NCBI RefSeq assembly: GCF_900188005.1
Contig: NZ_FZNR01000025.1
Location: 1-64,000 of the forward strand
Length of the DNA: 64,000 nucleotides
Direction of reading: 5' to 3'
Origin: Actinoplanes regularis
GTDB lineage: Bacteria; Actinomycetota; Actinomycetes; Mycobacteriales; Micromonosporaceae
The first letter of the stretch is position 1. Each line of letters opens with the position of its first letter. Both the position numbers and the translations under genes were made by a program. The notes under the pieces were generated by a model. The model was not told where the DNA came from. It saw only the letters and a list, made by a program, of their open reading frames with translations, and searched no databases. Below are positions 25,144 through 32,687 of the stretch, in pieces.

Positions 25144-25899
25144 GTGGGCGGTCAGGCCCCGGTCGTGCAGCGGATCCGCCTTCGCTACGCGAAGCGCGGA
25201 CCGCTGCGTTTCACCTCGCACCGGGACTTCGCCCGTGCCTTCGAGCGCGCGCTGCGCCGTGCCGGTGTACCGATCGCCTTCTCGCAGGGCTTCACCCCAC
25301 ACCCCAAGATCTCGTACGCGAGTGCCGCCCCGACCGGTGTCGGCAGCGAGGCGGAGTACCTGGAGATCGGCCTGCAGGCCGTGGTCGACCCGGAGCAGTT
25401 GCGGGTCGCCCTGGACGCCGCGCTCTCGCCCGGCCTGGACGTGCTGGAAGCGGTGCGGGCCGGCGAGGGCAGCCTCGCCGACCGGATCGACGCCTCGCAC
25501 TGGCGGATCGAGCTGCCCGGCGTCGAGCCGGCCGTCGCCCAGGACGCCGTGACCGCCTTCCTCGCGGCGCCCGAGGTGCTGGTCGAGCGGATGACCAAAC
25601 AGGGTCGCCGCTCGTTCGACGCGCGTGCCGCGGTGGCTCGGTGCACGGTGGAAGAAGAGCCGGACCTACCTTCCAGGACCGGTGGAGTACCGTGTGCGAT
25701 AATCGACCTTGTCGTTCGGCAGGTAACGCCCGCCGTGCGGCCCGATGATGTCCTCTCCGGCCTGCGCGTGGTGGCCGGCCTGGAGCCGCCGGTGCCCCCG
25801 AGGGTGACCCGGCTGGCCCAGGGCACACTCACCGCGCAGGGGGAGATCGTCGATCCGTTGGAGGCGGATCGCGAGGGCGTCGGCATCGGCGGGCACTGA
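25144..25899 (+). CDS. TIGR03936-type (DUF2344) radical-SAM-associated protein
   Basis: The 251-aa form begins at GTG 25144. The family motif RIRLRYAKRGPLRFTSHRDF and IAFSQGFTPHPKISYASA are clear. In many bacteria this domain is fused to or encoded beside the TIGR03960 radical SAM protein, as here. There is no ribosome binding site before the GTG. AGGAG (25111-25115), overlapping the upstream stop, is spaced 7 nt from an in-frame ATT at 25123, and the seven added residues (first Met from ATT, then PPKNQP) look like a natural N-terminus. A rare AUU start is therefore likely, and the true gene may be 25123-25899. Confidence 0.88.
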   Translation: MGGQAPVVQRIRLRYAKRGPLRFTSHRDFARAFERALRRAGVPIAFSQGFTPHPKISYASAAPTGVGSEAEYLEIGLQAVVDPEQLRVALDAALSPGLDVLEAVRAGEGSLADRIDASHWRIELPGVEPAVAQDAVTAFLAAPEVLVERMTKQGRRSFDARAAVARCTVEEEPDLPSRTGGVPCAIIDLVVRQVTPAVRPDDVLSGLRVVAGLEPPVPPRVTRLAQGTLTAQGEIVDPLEADREGVGIGGH

Positions 25900-26029
25900 C
25901 CGGGGATCCGGTCGGAGTCCATTGACAGACTTCGGCAGCCCGTCCGTCACGGACGGCCCGAAATACTTGCAGCGATCCTGCGTGGCAGCGCTCACCCGCG
26001 CCCGGGGTCGCCAGAACTGGAGAGCGCCC

Positions 26030-29000
26030 ATGCTCGATAACGAGCCCCCAGTCAACTTGGGAGAACAGGGCGGTGAACGGGACGGAGCAGTCTCTCCGCC
26101 CGTTGAAACCGCTACCACCCCGGCGCGTCGGACGCGAGCCCCGCGTCGTAAAGCGGCGGCACCTCCGGCGGAGGAGGCCGCGGCTCCCACCGAGACCGCT
26201 TCGGAGGAGGCTGCCGCTCCGGCTGCCGCCCCCGTGAAGAAGGCCACCCGCACCCGCCGGAAGGCTGTCGCCGAGGCGCCCGCAGAGGCCGCGGAGACCG
26301 CTGAGGAGCCGGCCGCGGAGGCTCCGGCCCCGGTGAAGAAGGCGACCCGCAGCCGCCGGAAGACGGTCGCCGAGGCGCCCGTCGAGCAGCTCGAGATCTC
26401 CCCGCCCGAGCCGGTCCCCGCCGTGCCCGCCGCCGAGGTGGCGGTGCCCGAGGAACCGGCCGAGGAGGAAGAGGAGGCTCCCGTCGTCGCCGCCGAAGAG
26501 GCGCCGGTGGTCGGGATCCTCCCGCTGGACGACGACTTCGTCGAGGAGCGGCCCGCCGGGTCCGCCAAGGCCCGCCGCGCCGCACTGCCGCCGGCGGTGC
26601 TCTTCATGCCGCCCGAGGCGACCGAGGCCGCTCCGGTGAGCCGGCGCCGCCGGCCGGTCACCGACCCGCTGGCGGCCGCCCCCGCGGTGGCCGAGCCCGC
26701 CGAGGCCGCGGCGGCTGTCGAGCCCGCCGAGGCCGCGGTCGTCGAGGGAGCCGAGGAGCCCGCCGAGGGCACCCGGCGCAGCCGGCGTCGCCGGCGTGGC
26801 GCCGCGGAGGAGCAGCCCGCCGAGCCGGCGGTCGCCGAGGCCGAGCAGTCCGTGCTCGAAGAGGCCGACGAAGAGGCCGAAGAGGGCCTCGAAGAGGAGT
26901 CCGAGGACGACACGGAGGCCGGTCGCCGGCGTCGCCGTCGTGGTCGCCGTGGCCGTGGCCGGGGCAAGGGCCCGTTCGACGAGTCCGAGGAGGGCGAGCC
27001 GGAGTCCGAGGAGGGCGAGGGCGAACCCGAGGCCTCCGCCGACGAGGAGTCCGAGGACGAGGAGTCCGAGGAGGGCGAGGGCGGCGTCACCCGTCGTCGT
27101 CGCCGTCGTCGCCGCAAGGGTTCCGGCGGAGACGCCGAGACCGGTGGCATCGAGGACGGCGTGCACACCGTGGTCCGGGTCCGTGAGCCCCGCCGCACCG
27201 ATGAGGTGCAGGGCGTCTCCGGCTCGACCCGGCTGGAGGCCAAGCGCCAGCGCCGCCGGGACGGTCGCGAGCAGCGTCGTACCCGGCCGCCGATCCTGAG
27301 CGAGTCGGAGTTTCTGGCCCGTCGCGAAGCGGTGGACCGGGTCATGGTGGTGCGGCAGAAGAGCGACCGGACCCAGATCGCCGTGCTCGAGGACGGCATC
27401 CTGGTCGAGCACTACGTCGCCCGGGCCACCTCCGGCACCATGGTCGGCAACGTGTACCTGGGCAAGGTGCAGAACGTACTGCCGAGCATGGAGGCCGCCT
27501 TCGTCGACGTCGGCCGTGGCCGCAACGCCGTGCTCTACGCCGGTGAGGTGAACTGGGACGCCACCGGGCTGGAGGGCCGGGCCCGCTCGATCGAGCAGGC
27601 GCTGCGCTCCGGCGACTCGGTGCTGGTGCAGGTCACCAAGGACCCGATCGGGCACAAGGGCGCCCGGCTGACCAGCCACATCGCGCTCTCCGGCCGGCAC
27701 CTGGTCTACGTGCCGAACGGCAACGCCTCCGGGATCAGCCGCAAGCTGCCGGACACCGAGCGCAAGCGGCTCAGGGACGTCCTCAAGAAGCTCGTACCGG
27801 ACGGCGCGGGCGTTATCGTCCGGACCGCAGCCGAGGGCGCCAGCGAGGACGAACTGGCCCGGGACGTCAAGCGGTTGCAGGCGCAGTGGGAGGACATCCA
27901 GGCGCGGACCACCGACGGCAACGCCCCGCGTGCCCTCTCCGAGGAGCCCGACCTGGTCATCCGGGTGGTCCGGGACCTCTTCAACGAGGACTTCCGGGAA
28001 CTCGTCGTGCAGGGCGAGCAGGCGTACGGCGAGGTGGAGAACTACCTCCACTCGGTCTCGCCGGACCTGGTCGAGCGGCTGCACCGGCACACCGGCGTGG
28101 GCGACGTCTTCGCCGAGCACCGGATCGACGAGCAGATCCTCAAGGGTCTGGACCGCAAGGTCTTCCTGCCCTCCGGCGGCCACCTGGTGATCGACCGGAC
28201 CGAGGCGATGACCGTGGTCGACGTCAACACCGGTAAGTACACCGGCGCGGGCGGCAACCTGGAAGAGACGGTCACCCGCAACAACCTGGAAGCGGCCGAG
28301 GAGATCGTGCGCCAGCTGCGGCTGCGCGACCTGGGCGGCATCGTGGTGATCGACTTCATCGACATGGTGCTGGAGAGCAACCGGGAGCTGGTGCTCCGGC
28401 GGCTGACCGAGTGCCTGGGCCGGGACCGGACCAAGCACCAGGTCACCGAGATCACCTCGCTCGGCCTGGTGCAGATGACCCGCAAGCGGATCGGTGCCGG
28501 GCTGCTCGAGGCGTTCAGCGAGACCTGTGACCACTGCAAGGGTCGCGGTGTGACGATCCACGCCGAGCCGGTGCCGGAGAAGCGGTCCAACGGCGGCGGT
28601 GGTGGTGGCGCGGGCGGCGGCACGCAGGTGAAGGCGGTCGCGGCGCCGGTTCGTACCGAGGCGCCGGCGCAGCCGGCCACCAGCGGGCGGTCGCGGCGGC
28701 GGCGTGGCGGGGACACCCAGCCGGCCGAGGTCGAGGCCGTCGAGGTCCCGACCGCGGTGGTGGCCGAGGAGCCCGGCCCGGTGGCGGAGGTGGCCGAGGT
28801 ACCGCCGGCTCCGGTCGCGCCGGCTCCGGTGACGCCGCCTCCCGCGGCGGTGTCCGGCTCCGGAGTGGTCGGGTCCGGGATCGTCCGGCCCGCGCAGCCG
28901 GTGCTGACCACGTCGGACGACGACGAATACGACATGAGCGGGTACGACCTGAGCAGGTACGAGACGCCGGAGTTCAACGGCGTGGAGTACCCGGCGACCG

Positions 29001-29152
29001 AAGCGGAGCCGATGCGGCTGGCCGGCACCGGCGACCCGGACGCCGTGGACGAGGACGAGGACACGGAGGAGAGCGACGACGAGTCGGTGGGTGCCGGTAA
29101 CGGCCGCCGCCGGTCTCGCCGGAGCGGGGCACGCCGCCGTACCCGTCCCTGA
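26030..29152 (+). CDS. rne: Ribonuclease E/G family endoribonuclease
   Basis: The 1040-aa protein processes rRNA and degrades mRNA. Residues 1-430 are disordered, rich in Ala/Glu/Pro with Arg clusters. The S1 domain starts near MVVRQKSDRTQIAVLEDG (GTMVGNVYLGKVQNVLPSME). Catalytic metal-binding aspartates lie in VVDVNTGKYTG (Asp 731) and VVIDFIDM (about Asp 775). The zinc link is CDHCKGRG, and about 190 disordered residues follow. A large N-terminal extension is typical of actinobacterial RNase E/G. The ATG at 26030 is preceded by GGAGAG; an upstream TTG at 25922 has no ribosome binding site. A terminator hairpin follows. Confidence 0.95.
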   Translation: MLDNEPPVNLGEQGGERDGAVSPPVETATTPARRTRAPRRKAAAPPAEEAAAPTETASEEAAAPAAAPVKKATRTRRKAVAEAPAEAAETAEEPAAEAPAPVKKATRSRRKTVAEAPVEQLEISPPEPVPAVPAAEVAVPEEPAEEEEEAPVVAAEEAPVVGILPLDDDFVEERPAGSAKARRAALPPAVLFMPPEATEAAPVSRRRRPVTDPLAAAPAVAEPAEAAAAVEPAEAAVVEGAEEPAEGTRRSRRRRRGAAEEQPAEPAVAEAEQSVLEEADEEAEEGLEEESEDDTEAGRRRRRRGRRGRGRGKGPFDESEEGEPESEEGEGEPEASADEESEDEESEEGEGGVTRRRRRRRRKGSGGDAETGGIEDGVHTVVRVREPRRTDEVQGVSGSTRLEAKRQRRRDGREQRRTRPPILSESEFLARREAVDRVMVVRQKSDRTQIAVLEDGILVEHYVARATSGTMVGNVYLGKVQNVLPSMEAAFVDVGRGRNAVLYAGEVNWDATGLEGRARSIEQALRSGDSVLVQVTKDPIGHKGARLTSHIALSGRHLVYVPNGNASGISRKLPDTERKRLRDVLKKLVPDGAGVIVRTAAEGASEDELARDVKRLQAQWEDIQARTTDGNAPRALSEEPDLVIRVVRDLFNEDFRELVVQGEQAYGEVENYLHSVSPDLVERLHRHTGVGDVFAEHRIDEQILKGLDRKVFLPSGGHLVIDRTEAMTVVDVNTGKYTGAGGNLEETVTRNNLEAAEEIVRQLRLRDLGGIVVIDFIDMVLESNRELVLRRLTECLGRDRTKHQVTEITSLGLVQMTRKRIGAGLLEAFSETCDHCKGRGVTIHAEPVPEKRSNGGGGGGAGGGTQVKAVAAPVRTEAPAQPATSGRSRRRRGGDTQPAEVEAVEVPTAVVAEEPGPVAEVAEVPPAPVAPAPVTPPPAAVSGSGVVGSGIVRPAQPVLTTSDDDEYDMSGYDLSRYETPEFNGVEYPATEAEPMRLAGTGDPDAVDEDEDTEESDDESVGAGNGRRRSRRSGARRRTRP

Positions 29153-29165
29153 GTGAACCGAGAAG

Positions 29166-29215
29166 ACCCGGCCGGTAGTTAGCTGTTAAGAAAGTTAACT
29201 GCCGGACCGGGTTTT
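29166..29215 (+). terminator. Terminator of rne
   Basis: ACCCGGCCGGTAGTTAGCT and AGTTAACTGCCGGACCGGGT pair imperfectly over about 19 bp and are followed by TTTT. It lies directly after the rne stop. Confidence 0.8.
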
Positions 29216-29261
29216 CCGTTACCCTCGTCGGGATCGATCCCCGTCCCCCGAGGAGATCCCC

Positions 29262-29783
29262 ATGCGACGCCATGTCGCGGCCGCCGCCGCGCTGTCTTTC
29301 GCCCTGCTCGCCGCCGGCTGCTCCGGCTCCGACCAGGAGTCCACCACCGCGGCGCCCACCCCGGCCACCGGCGCCTCCGGGACCACCGCGGCTGCCGGTC
29401 CCGCCGGGGCCGCCGACCCCGCCGTGGCCGCCTCCGCCGACGCCGCGCTCTCCGCGGACACCGAGGCCATCTGCGGGCAGGCTGCGCGGACCAGTACGAA
29501 CTTCGGCACCAACTTCGCCGCCGACTACAAGAACCTGATCGGCGCCGCCGCTCAGGGTGCCGAGGCCAAGAGCCGGGCGCAGGAGAAGGTCACCCGGGAC
29601 GTGGACGGCTACGCGTACGCGTTGCTGGACATGTCGAAGCTGGCGGCCGACCCGGCGCTGAAGAAGGCGCTCGCCACGATGGGCGCCCAGGTGACCGCCC
29701 TGAAGGGTGACATCGCCAAGCTCGACGCCGAGAAACTCGCGAACCTGCACGCCACCCTGGACCAGGTTTGCGGCAAGAACTAA
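29262..29783 (+). CDS. Secreted lipoprotein of unknown function
   Basis: The 173-aa product starts with a basic n-region and hydrophobic stretch (MRRHVAAAAALSFALLAAGC) that ends in the lipobox LAAGC, so Cys 20 should be lipidated. A low-complexity Ala/Thr/Gly linker of about 40 residues follows. Then comes a helical domain with DTEAICGQAARTS and a final LDQVCGKN, whose two cysteines may pair. No family is recognised. The ATG is preceded by GAGGAG eight bases upstream. It stands alone between the rne terminator and the rplU promoter. Confidence 0.85.
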   Translation: MRRHVAAAAALSFALLAAGCSGSDQESTTAAPTPATGASGTTAAAGPAGAADPAVAASADAALSADTEAICGQAARTSTNFGTNFAADYKNLIGAAAQGAEAKSRAQEKVTRDVDGYAYALLDMSKLAADPALKKALATMGAQVTALKGDIAKLDAEKLANLHATLDQVCGKN

Positions 29784-29790
29784 CCCCGTT

Positions 29791-29820
29791 TTGGTTCCCG
29801 GCGCGCCGATGAAGTAGGCT
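29791..29820 (+). promoter_or_regulatory. Promoter of rplU-rpmA
   Basis: TTGGTT (29791-29796) and TAGGCT (29815-29820) with an 18-bp spacer match the housekeeping actinobacterial promoter. The leader of about 117 nt before rplU contains a short hairpin, GGCGC-TTTTTC-GGCGCC, near 29827-29843, and further pairing is possible. Confidence 0.65.
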
Positions 29821-29943
29821 TGCCGACGGCGCTTTTTCGGCGCCTGTTCCGTGCGCGCGGCTTAGCCGGCGCCGCCGGGATCTCAAGCAGTATCCGCCAA
29901 GCAGCTGCTATTGGCTGCGTAAGTCTCAGGGAGTCCGCGTCTT

Positions 29944-30258
29944 ATGTACGCGATCGTCAAGACCGGCGGCAAGCAGTACAAGGTTGCCGAGGGCGACGTG
30001 ATCGAGGTCGAGAAGCTCACGGGTGAGCCCGGCGACGCCCTGACGCTCGCCGCGGTCCTCCTCGTCGACGGTGACAACCTGGTGACCGACGCGGCCAAGC
30101 TTGCCAACGTTACGGTGTCCGGCGAGATTGCCGAGCACACCAAGGGTCCGAAGATCCGGATCCACAAGTTCAAGAACAAGACCGGCTACCACAAGCGCCA
30201 GGGGCACCGTCAGCCGCTGACCCGCGTCAAGGTGACCGGCATCACCAGCGGGAAGTAG
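29944..30258 (+). CDS. rplU: 50S ribosomal protein L21
   Basis: The 104-aa product is a complete L21 (MYAIVKTGGKQYKVAEGD ... HKFKNKTGYHKRQGHRQ), a 23S rRNA-binding protein of the large subunit. It is the first gene of the rplU-rpmA-obgE cluster conserved across bacteria. The gap to rpmA is eight bases, and the two share a promoter and a terminator. Confidence 0.98.
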   Translation: MYAIVKTGGKQYKVAEGDVIEVEKLTGEPGDALTLAAVLLVDGDNLVTDAAKLANVTVSGEIAEHTKGPKIRIHKFKNKTGYHKRQGHRQPLTRVKVTGITSGK

Positions 30259-30266
30259 GTGCAGCC

Positions 30267-30524
30267 ATGGCCCACAAAAAGGGTGCTTCAAGCTCGCGTA
30301 ACGGCCGTGACTCCGCCGCTCAGCGGCTTGGTGTCAAGCGGTTCGGCGGTCAGCTGGTCAACGCCGGCGAGATCCTGATCCGTCAGCGCGGCACCAAGTT
30401 CCACCCGGGTGACCTGGTCGGCCGGGGCAAGGACGACACGCTGTTCGCGCTTTCCGCGGGCAACGTGCTGTTCGGCACCAAGCGTGGCCGCAAGACCGTG
30501 AACATCGTTCCGGTCGCGGAGTAA
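30267..30524 (+). CDS. rpmA: 50S ribosomal protein L27
   Basis: The 85-aa L27 begins MAHKKGASSSRNGRDSAAQ. This is the form whose N-terminus reaches the peptidyl transferase centre directly, with no Firmicutes-type cleavable leader. RLGVKRFGGQLVNAGEILIR follows. A strong terminator lies immediately after the gene and separates it from obgE. Confidence 0.98.
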   Translation: MAHKKGASSSRNGRDSAAQRLGVKRFGGQLVNAGEILIRQRGTKFHPGDLVGRGKDDTLFALSAGNVLFGTKRGRKTVNIVPVAE

Positions 30525-30533
30525 GTTTTTCCG

Positions 30534-30577
30534 CAGCGGGCCGTGGACCCTCGGGTCCGCGGCCCGCTGTTGTTTTT
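30534..30577 (+). terminator. Terminator of rplU-rpmA
   Basis: CAGCGGGCCGTGGACCC and GGTCCGCGGCCCGCTG form a long stem around a TCG loop, followed by TTGTTTTT. It reduces read-through from the ribosomal protein genes into obgE. Confidence 0.88.
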
Positions 30578-30604
30578 CTGGAAGCCGGTAAGGGGAGAGC
30601 TGAA

Positions 30605-32101
30605 GTGACCACGTTCGTCGACCGGGTCGTGCTGCACCTGCAGGCGGGTGACGGCGGGCACGGCTGTGTCTCCGTGCTCCGGGAGAAGTTCAAGCCGCTG
30701 GGTGGACCGGACGGTGGTGACGGCGGGCACGGCGGCAGCATCACGCTGGTCGTGGACCCGCAGCAGCACACCCTGCTGGACTTCCACTTCCACCCGCACA
30801 TCAAGGCGAGCAACGGCGGCGGTGGCGCCGGTGCGAACCGGGACGGGGCGAACGGCAAGGGCCTGGTGCTCAAGGTGCCGGACGGCACCGTCGTGCAGAC
30901 CGCCGACGGCGAGGTCCTGGCCGACCTGGTCGGCATCGGCACGGAGTACGAGGTGGCCCGGGGTGGCCGGGGCGGCCGGGGCAACCGGGCGCTCGCCAAC
31001 ACCCGCCGCAAGGTGCCGGGCTTCGCCGAGCTCGGCGAGCCGGGTGACCGGCTGGACGTGGTGCTCGAGCTGAAGAGCGTCGCCGACGTCGGCCTGGTCG
31101 GTTTCCCGTCGGCCGGCAAGTCGTCGCTGATCTCGGTGCTCTCCGCAGCCAAGCCGAAGATCGCCGACTACCCGTTCACCACCCTGGTGCCGAACCTGGG
31201 TGTGGTGCAGGCCGGCGAGGAGACGTTCGTCATCGCCGACGTGCCCGGGCTGATTCCCGGCGCGGCCACCGGCAAGGGCCTGGGCATGCAGTTCCTCCGG
31301 CACATCGAGCGCACCTCGGTGCTGGTGCACGTGCTGGACGCGGCGACGCCGGAGATCGAGCGTGACCCGCTGGCCGACCTCGACGCGATCGAGGCCGAGC
31401 TGAGCGCCTACGGCGGCCTGGAGGACCGGCCCCGGATGGTGGTGCTCAACAAGATCGACATCCCGGACGGCCGGGACCTGGCCGAGATGGTCCGCCCCGA
31501 CCTGGAGGCCCGCGGCTACCGGGTGTTCGAGGTGAGCGCGGTCACCCGCGAGGGGCTCAAGGAGTTCAACTACGCGCTGGCCGCTCTGGTCGCCGAGAAC
31601 CGGGCCGCCAAGCCGGTGGTCGAGGCGACCCGGATCGTGCTGCGCCCGCGCGCGGTGGACGACACCGGCTTCACCATCGAGCAGGACGCGGACGGCGTGT
31701 TCGTGGTCCGTGGCAGCCAGGTCGAGCGCTGGATCAAGCAGACCAACTTCGACAACGACGAGGCCATCGGCTACCTGGCCGACCGGCTGGAGCGGCTCGG
31801 CGTGGAGGACAAGCTCGGCAAGCTGGGCGCCCGGGCCGGCGACCCGGTCCGGATCGGGACCCGCGAGTTCGACTGGCAGCCCAACGCGGGCGAGTTCGTC
31901 TCCGGCCCGCGAGGTACCGACTCGCGCCTCGAGGAGCTCGACACCCGGCCCAGCGCGGCGCAGCGGCTCGCCGCGCGCAAGTCCCGCCGGGTCCGTTTCG
32001 AGGACGAGGTGGTGCAGATGGCCGCCGACGGCACGATCTCCAGCGTCGCGAACTCGCAGGTCCCGGTGCTGGTTACCGACGAGGACGACACCGACGAATA
32101 G
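30605..32101 (+). CDS. obgE: GTPase ObgE/CgtA
   Basis: The 498-aa GTPase acts in 50S assembly and stress control. The Gly-rich Obg domain (residues 1-158) contains GGPDGGDGGHGG and GGRGGRGN. The G domain follows, with G1 GFPSAGKSS, G3 DVPGLIPGA and G4 NKID. The C-terminal OCT domain (about 350-430) precedes a charged tail. The GTG start has GGGAGAGCT upstream. Its place after rplU-rpmA is the standard order. Confidence 0.98.
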   Translation: MTTFVDRVVLHLQAGDGGHGCVSVLREKFKPLGGPDGGDGGHGGSITLVVDPQQHTLLDFHFHPHIKASNGGGGAGANRDGANGKGLVLKVPDGTVVQTADGEVLADLVGIGTEYEVARGGRGGRGNRALANTRRKVPGFAELGEPGDRLDVVLELKSVADVGLVGFPSAGKSSLISVLSAAKPKIADYPFTTLVPNLGVVQAGEETFVIADVPGLIPGAATGKGLGMQFLRHIERTSVLVHVLDAATPEIERDPLADLDAIEAELSAYGGLEDRPRMVVLNKIDIPDGRDLAEMVRPDLEARGYRVFEVSAVTREGLKEFNYALAALVAENRAAKPVVEATRIVLRPRAVDDTGFTIEQDADGVFVVRGSQVERWIKQTNFDNDEAIGYLADRLERLGVEDKLGKLGARAGDPVRIGTREFDWQPNAGEFVSGPRGTDSRLEELDTRPSAAQRLAARKSRRVRFEDEVVQMAADGTISSVANSQVPVLVTDEDDTDE

Positions 32102-32145
32102 GGCATAGGCCAGGTTTGCGCAACCCTGAGGAAAGGGAGATCACT

Positions 32146-32151
32146 TACAGT
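32146..32151 (+). promoter_or_regulatory. Putative -10 element (TACAGT) of the GNAT gene
   Basis: TACAGT fits TANNNT and ends 7 nt before the GTG start at 32159. The only purine-rich ribosome binding site (GGGAG) is too far upstream to serve, so a leaderless mRNA is likely. Confidence 0.45.
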
Positions 32152-32158
32152 CACGTCT

Positions 32159-32608
32159 GTGCTGATCGAATCGCGTCCCGCCCTGGACCCCGAGCTCGCC
32201 GCTCTCGTGACTGCTCAGCAGCGCGAACTGGCCGAGGCCGGTGCCGGTACGGGCAGGATATTCGAACCGCACGATGACGTGGAGTATCTGATCGGCGTGG
32301 TCAACGGCCGGGCTGTCGCCTGCGCCGCCTGGCAGGCCCTCGAGGACGGGGTCGCGGAGATGCTGCGGATGTACGTCCGGCCGGCGTACCGCGGCCGGGG
32401 CCTGGCCCGGCAGATGATCGTGGCGGTCGAGGAGGAGGCGCTCGCCGTGGGCCGCCCGGTCATCCAGCTGGCGACCGACCTCCACCTGCCTGCGGCGATC
32501 GCCCTCTACCAGTCGTCGGGTTACCGGCAGATCCCCGCGTTCGGGGATCATGCCGGCGACCCCGGCAGCGTCTGCTTCGCGAAGCGGCTGCCCGCGTTGG
32601 TCCAGTAG
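32159..32608 (+). CDS. GNAT family N-acetyltransferase
   Basis: The 149-aa protein is a single GNAT domain that uses acetyl-CoA. The core motif A is MLRMYVRPAYRGRGLARQMI, with the pyrophosphate-binding R/Q-x-x-G-x-G/A turn in YRGRGLA. LATDLHLPAAIALYQSSGYRQI is the C-terminal motif B region. Substrate is unknown. It starts 57 bases after obgE, probably on its own leaderless transcript. Confidence 0.88.
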   Translation: MLIESRPALDPELAALVTAQQRELAEAGAGTGRIFEPHDDVEYLIGVVNGRAVACAAWQALEDGVAEMLRMYVRPAYRGRGLARQMIVAVEEEALAVGRPVIQLATDLHLPAAIALYQSSGYRQIPAFGDHAGDPGSVCFAKRLPALVQ

Positions 32609-32687
32609 CCCGATCGCGGCGCGGCCTGGCAAGGGATCACGGACGTGCCTGCACGGCCCGGGAACGGGTACCGGCATGATTGTCGTC

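Noticed and set aside
25922..26029. Longer RNase E/G start at TTG 25922
   Set aside because: There is no ribosome binding site, the added residues contain no family motif, and the ATG at 26030 follows GGAGAG.
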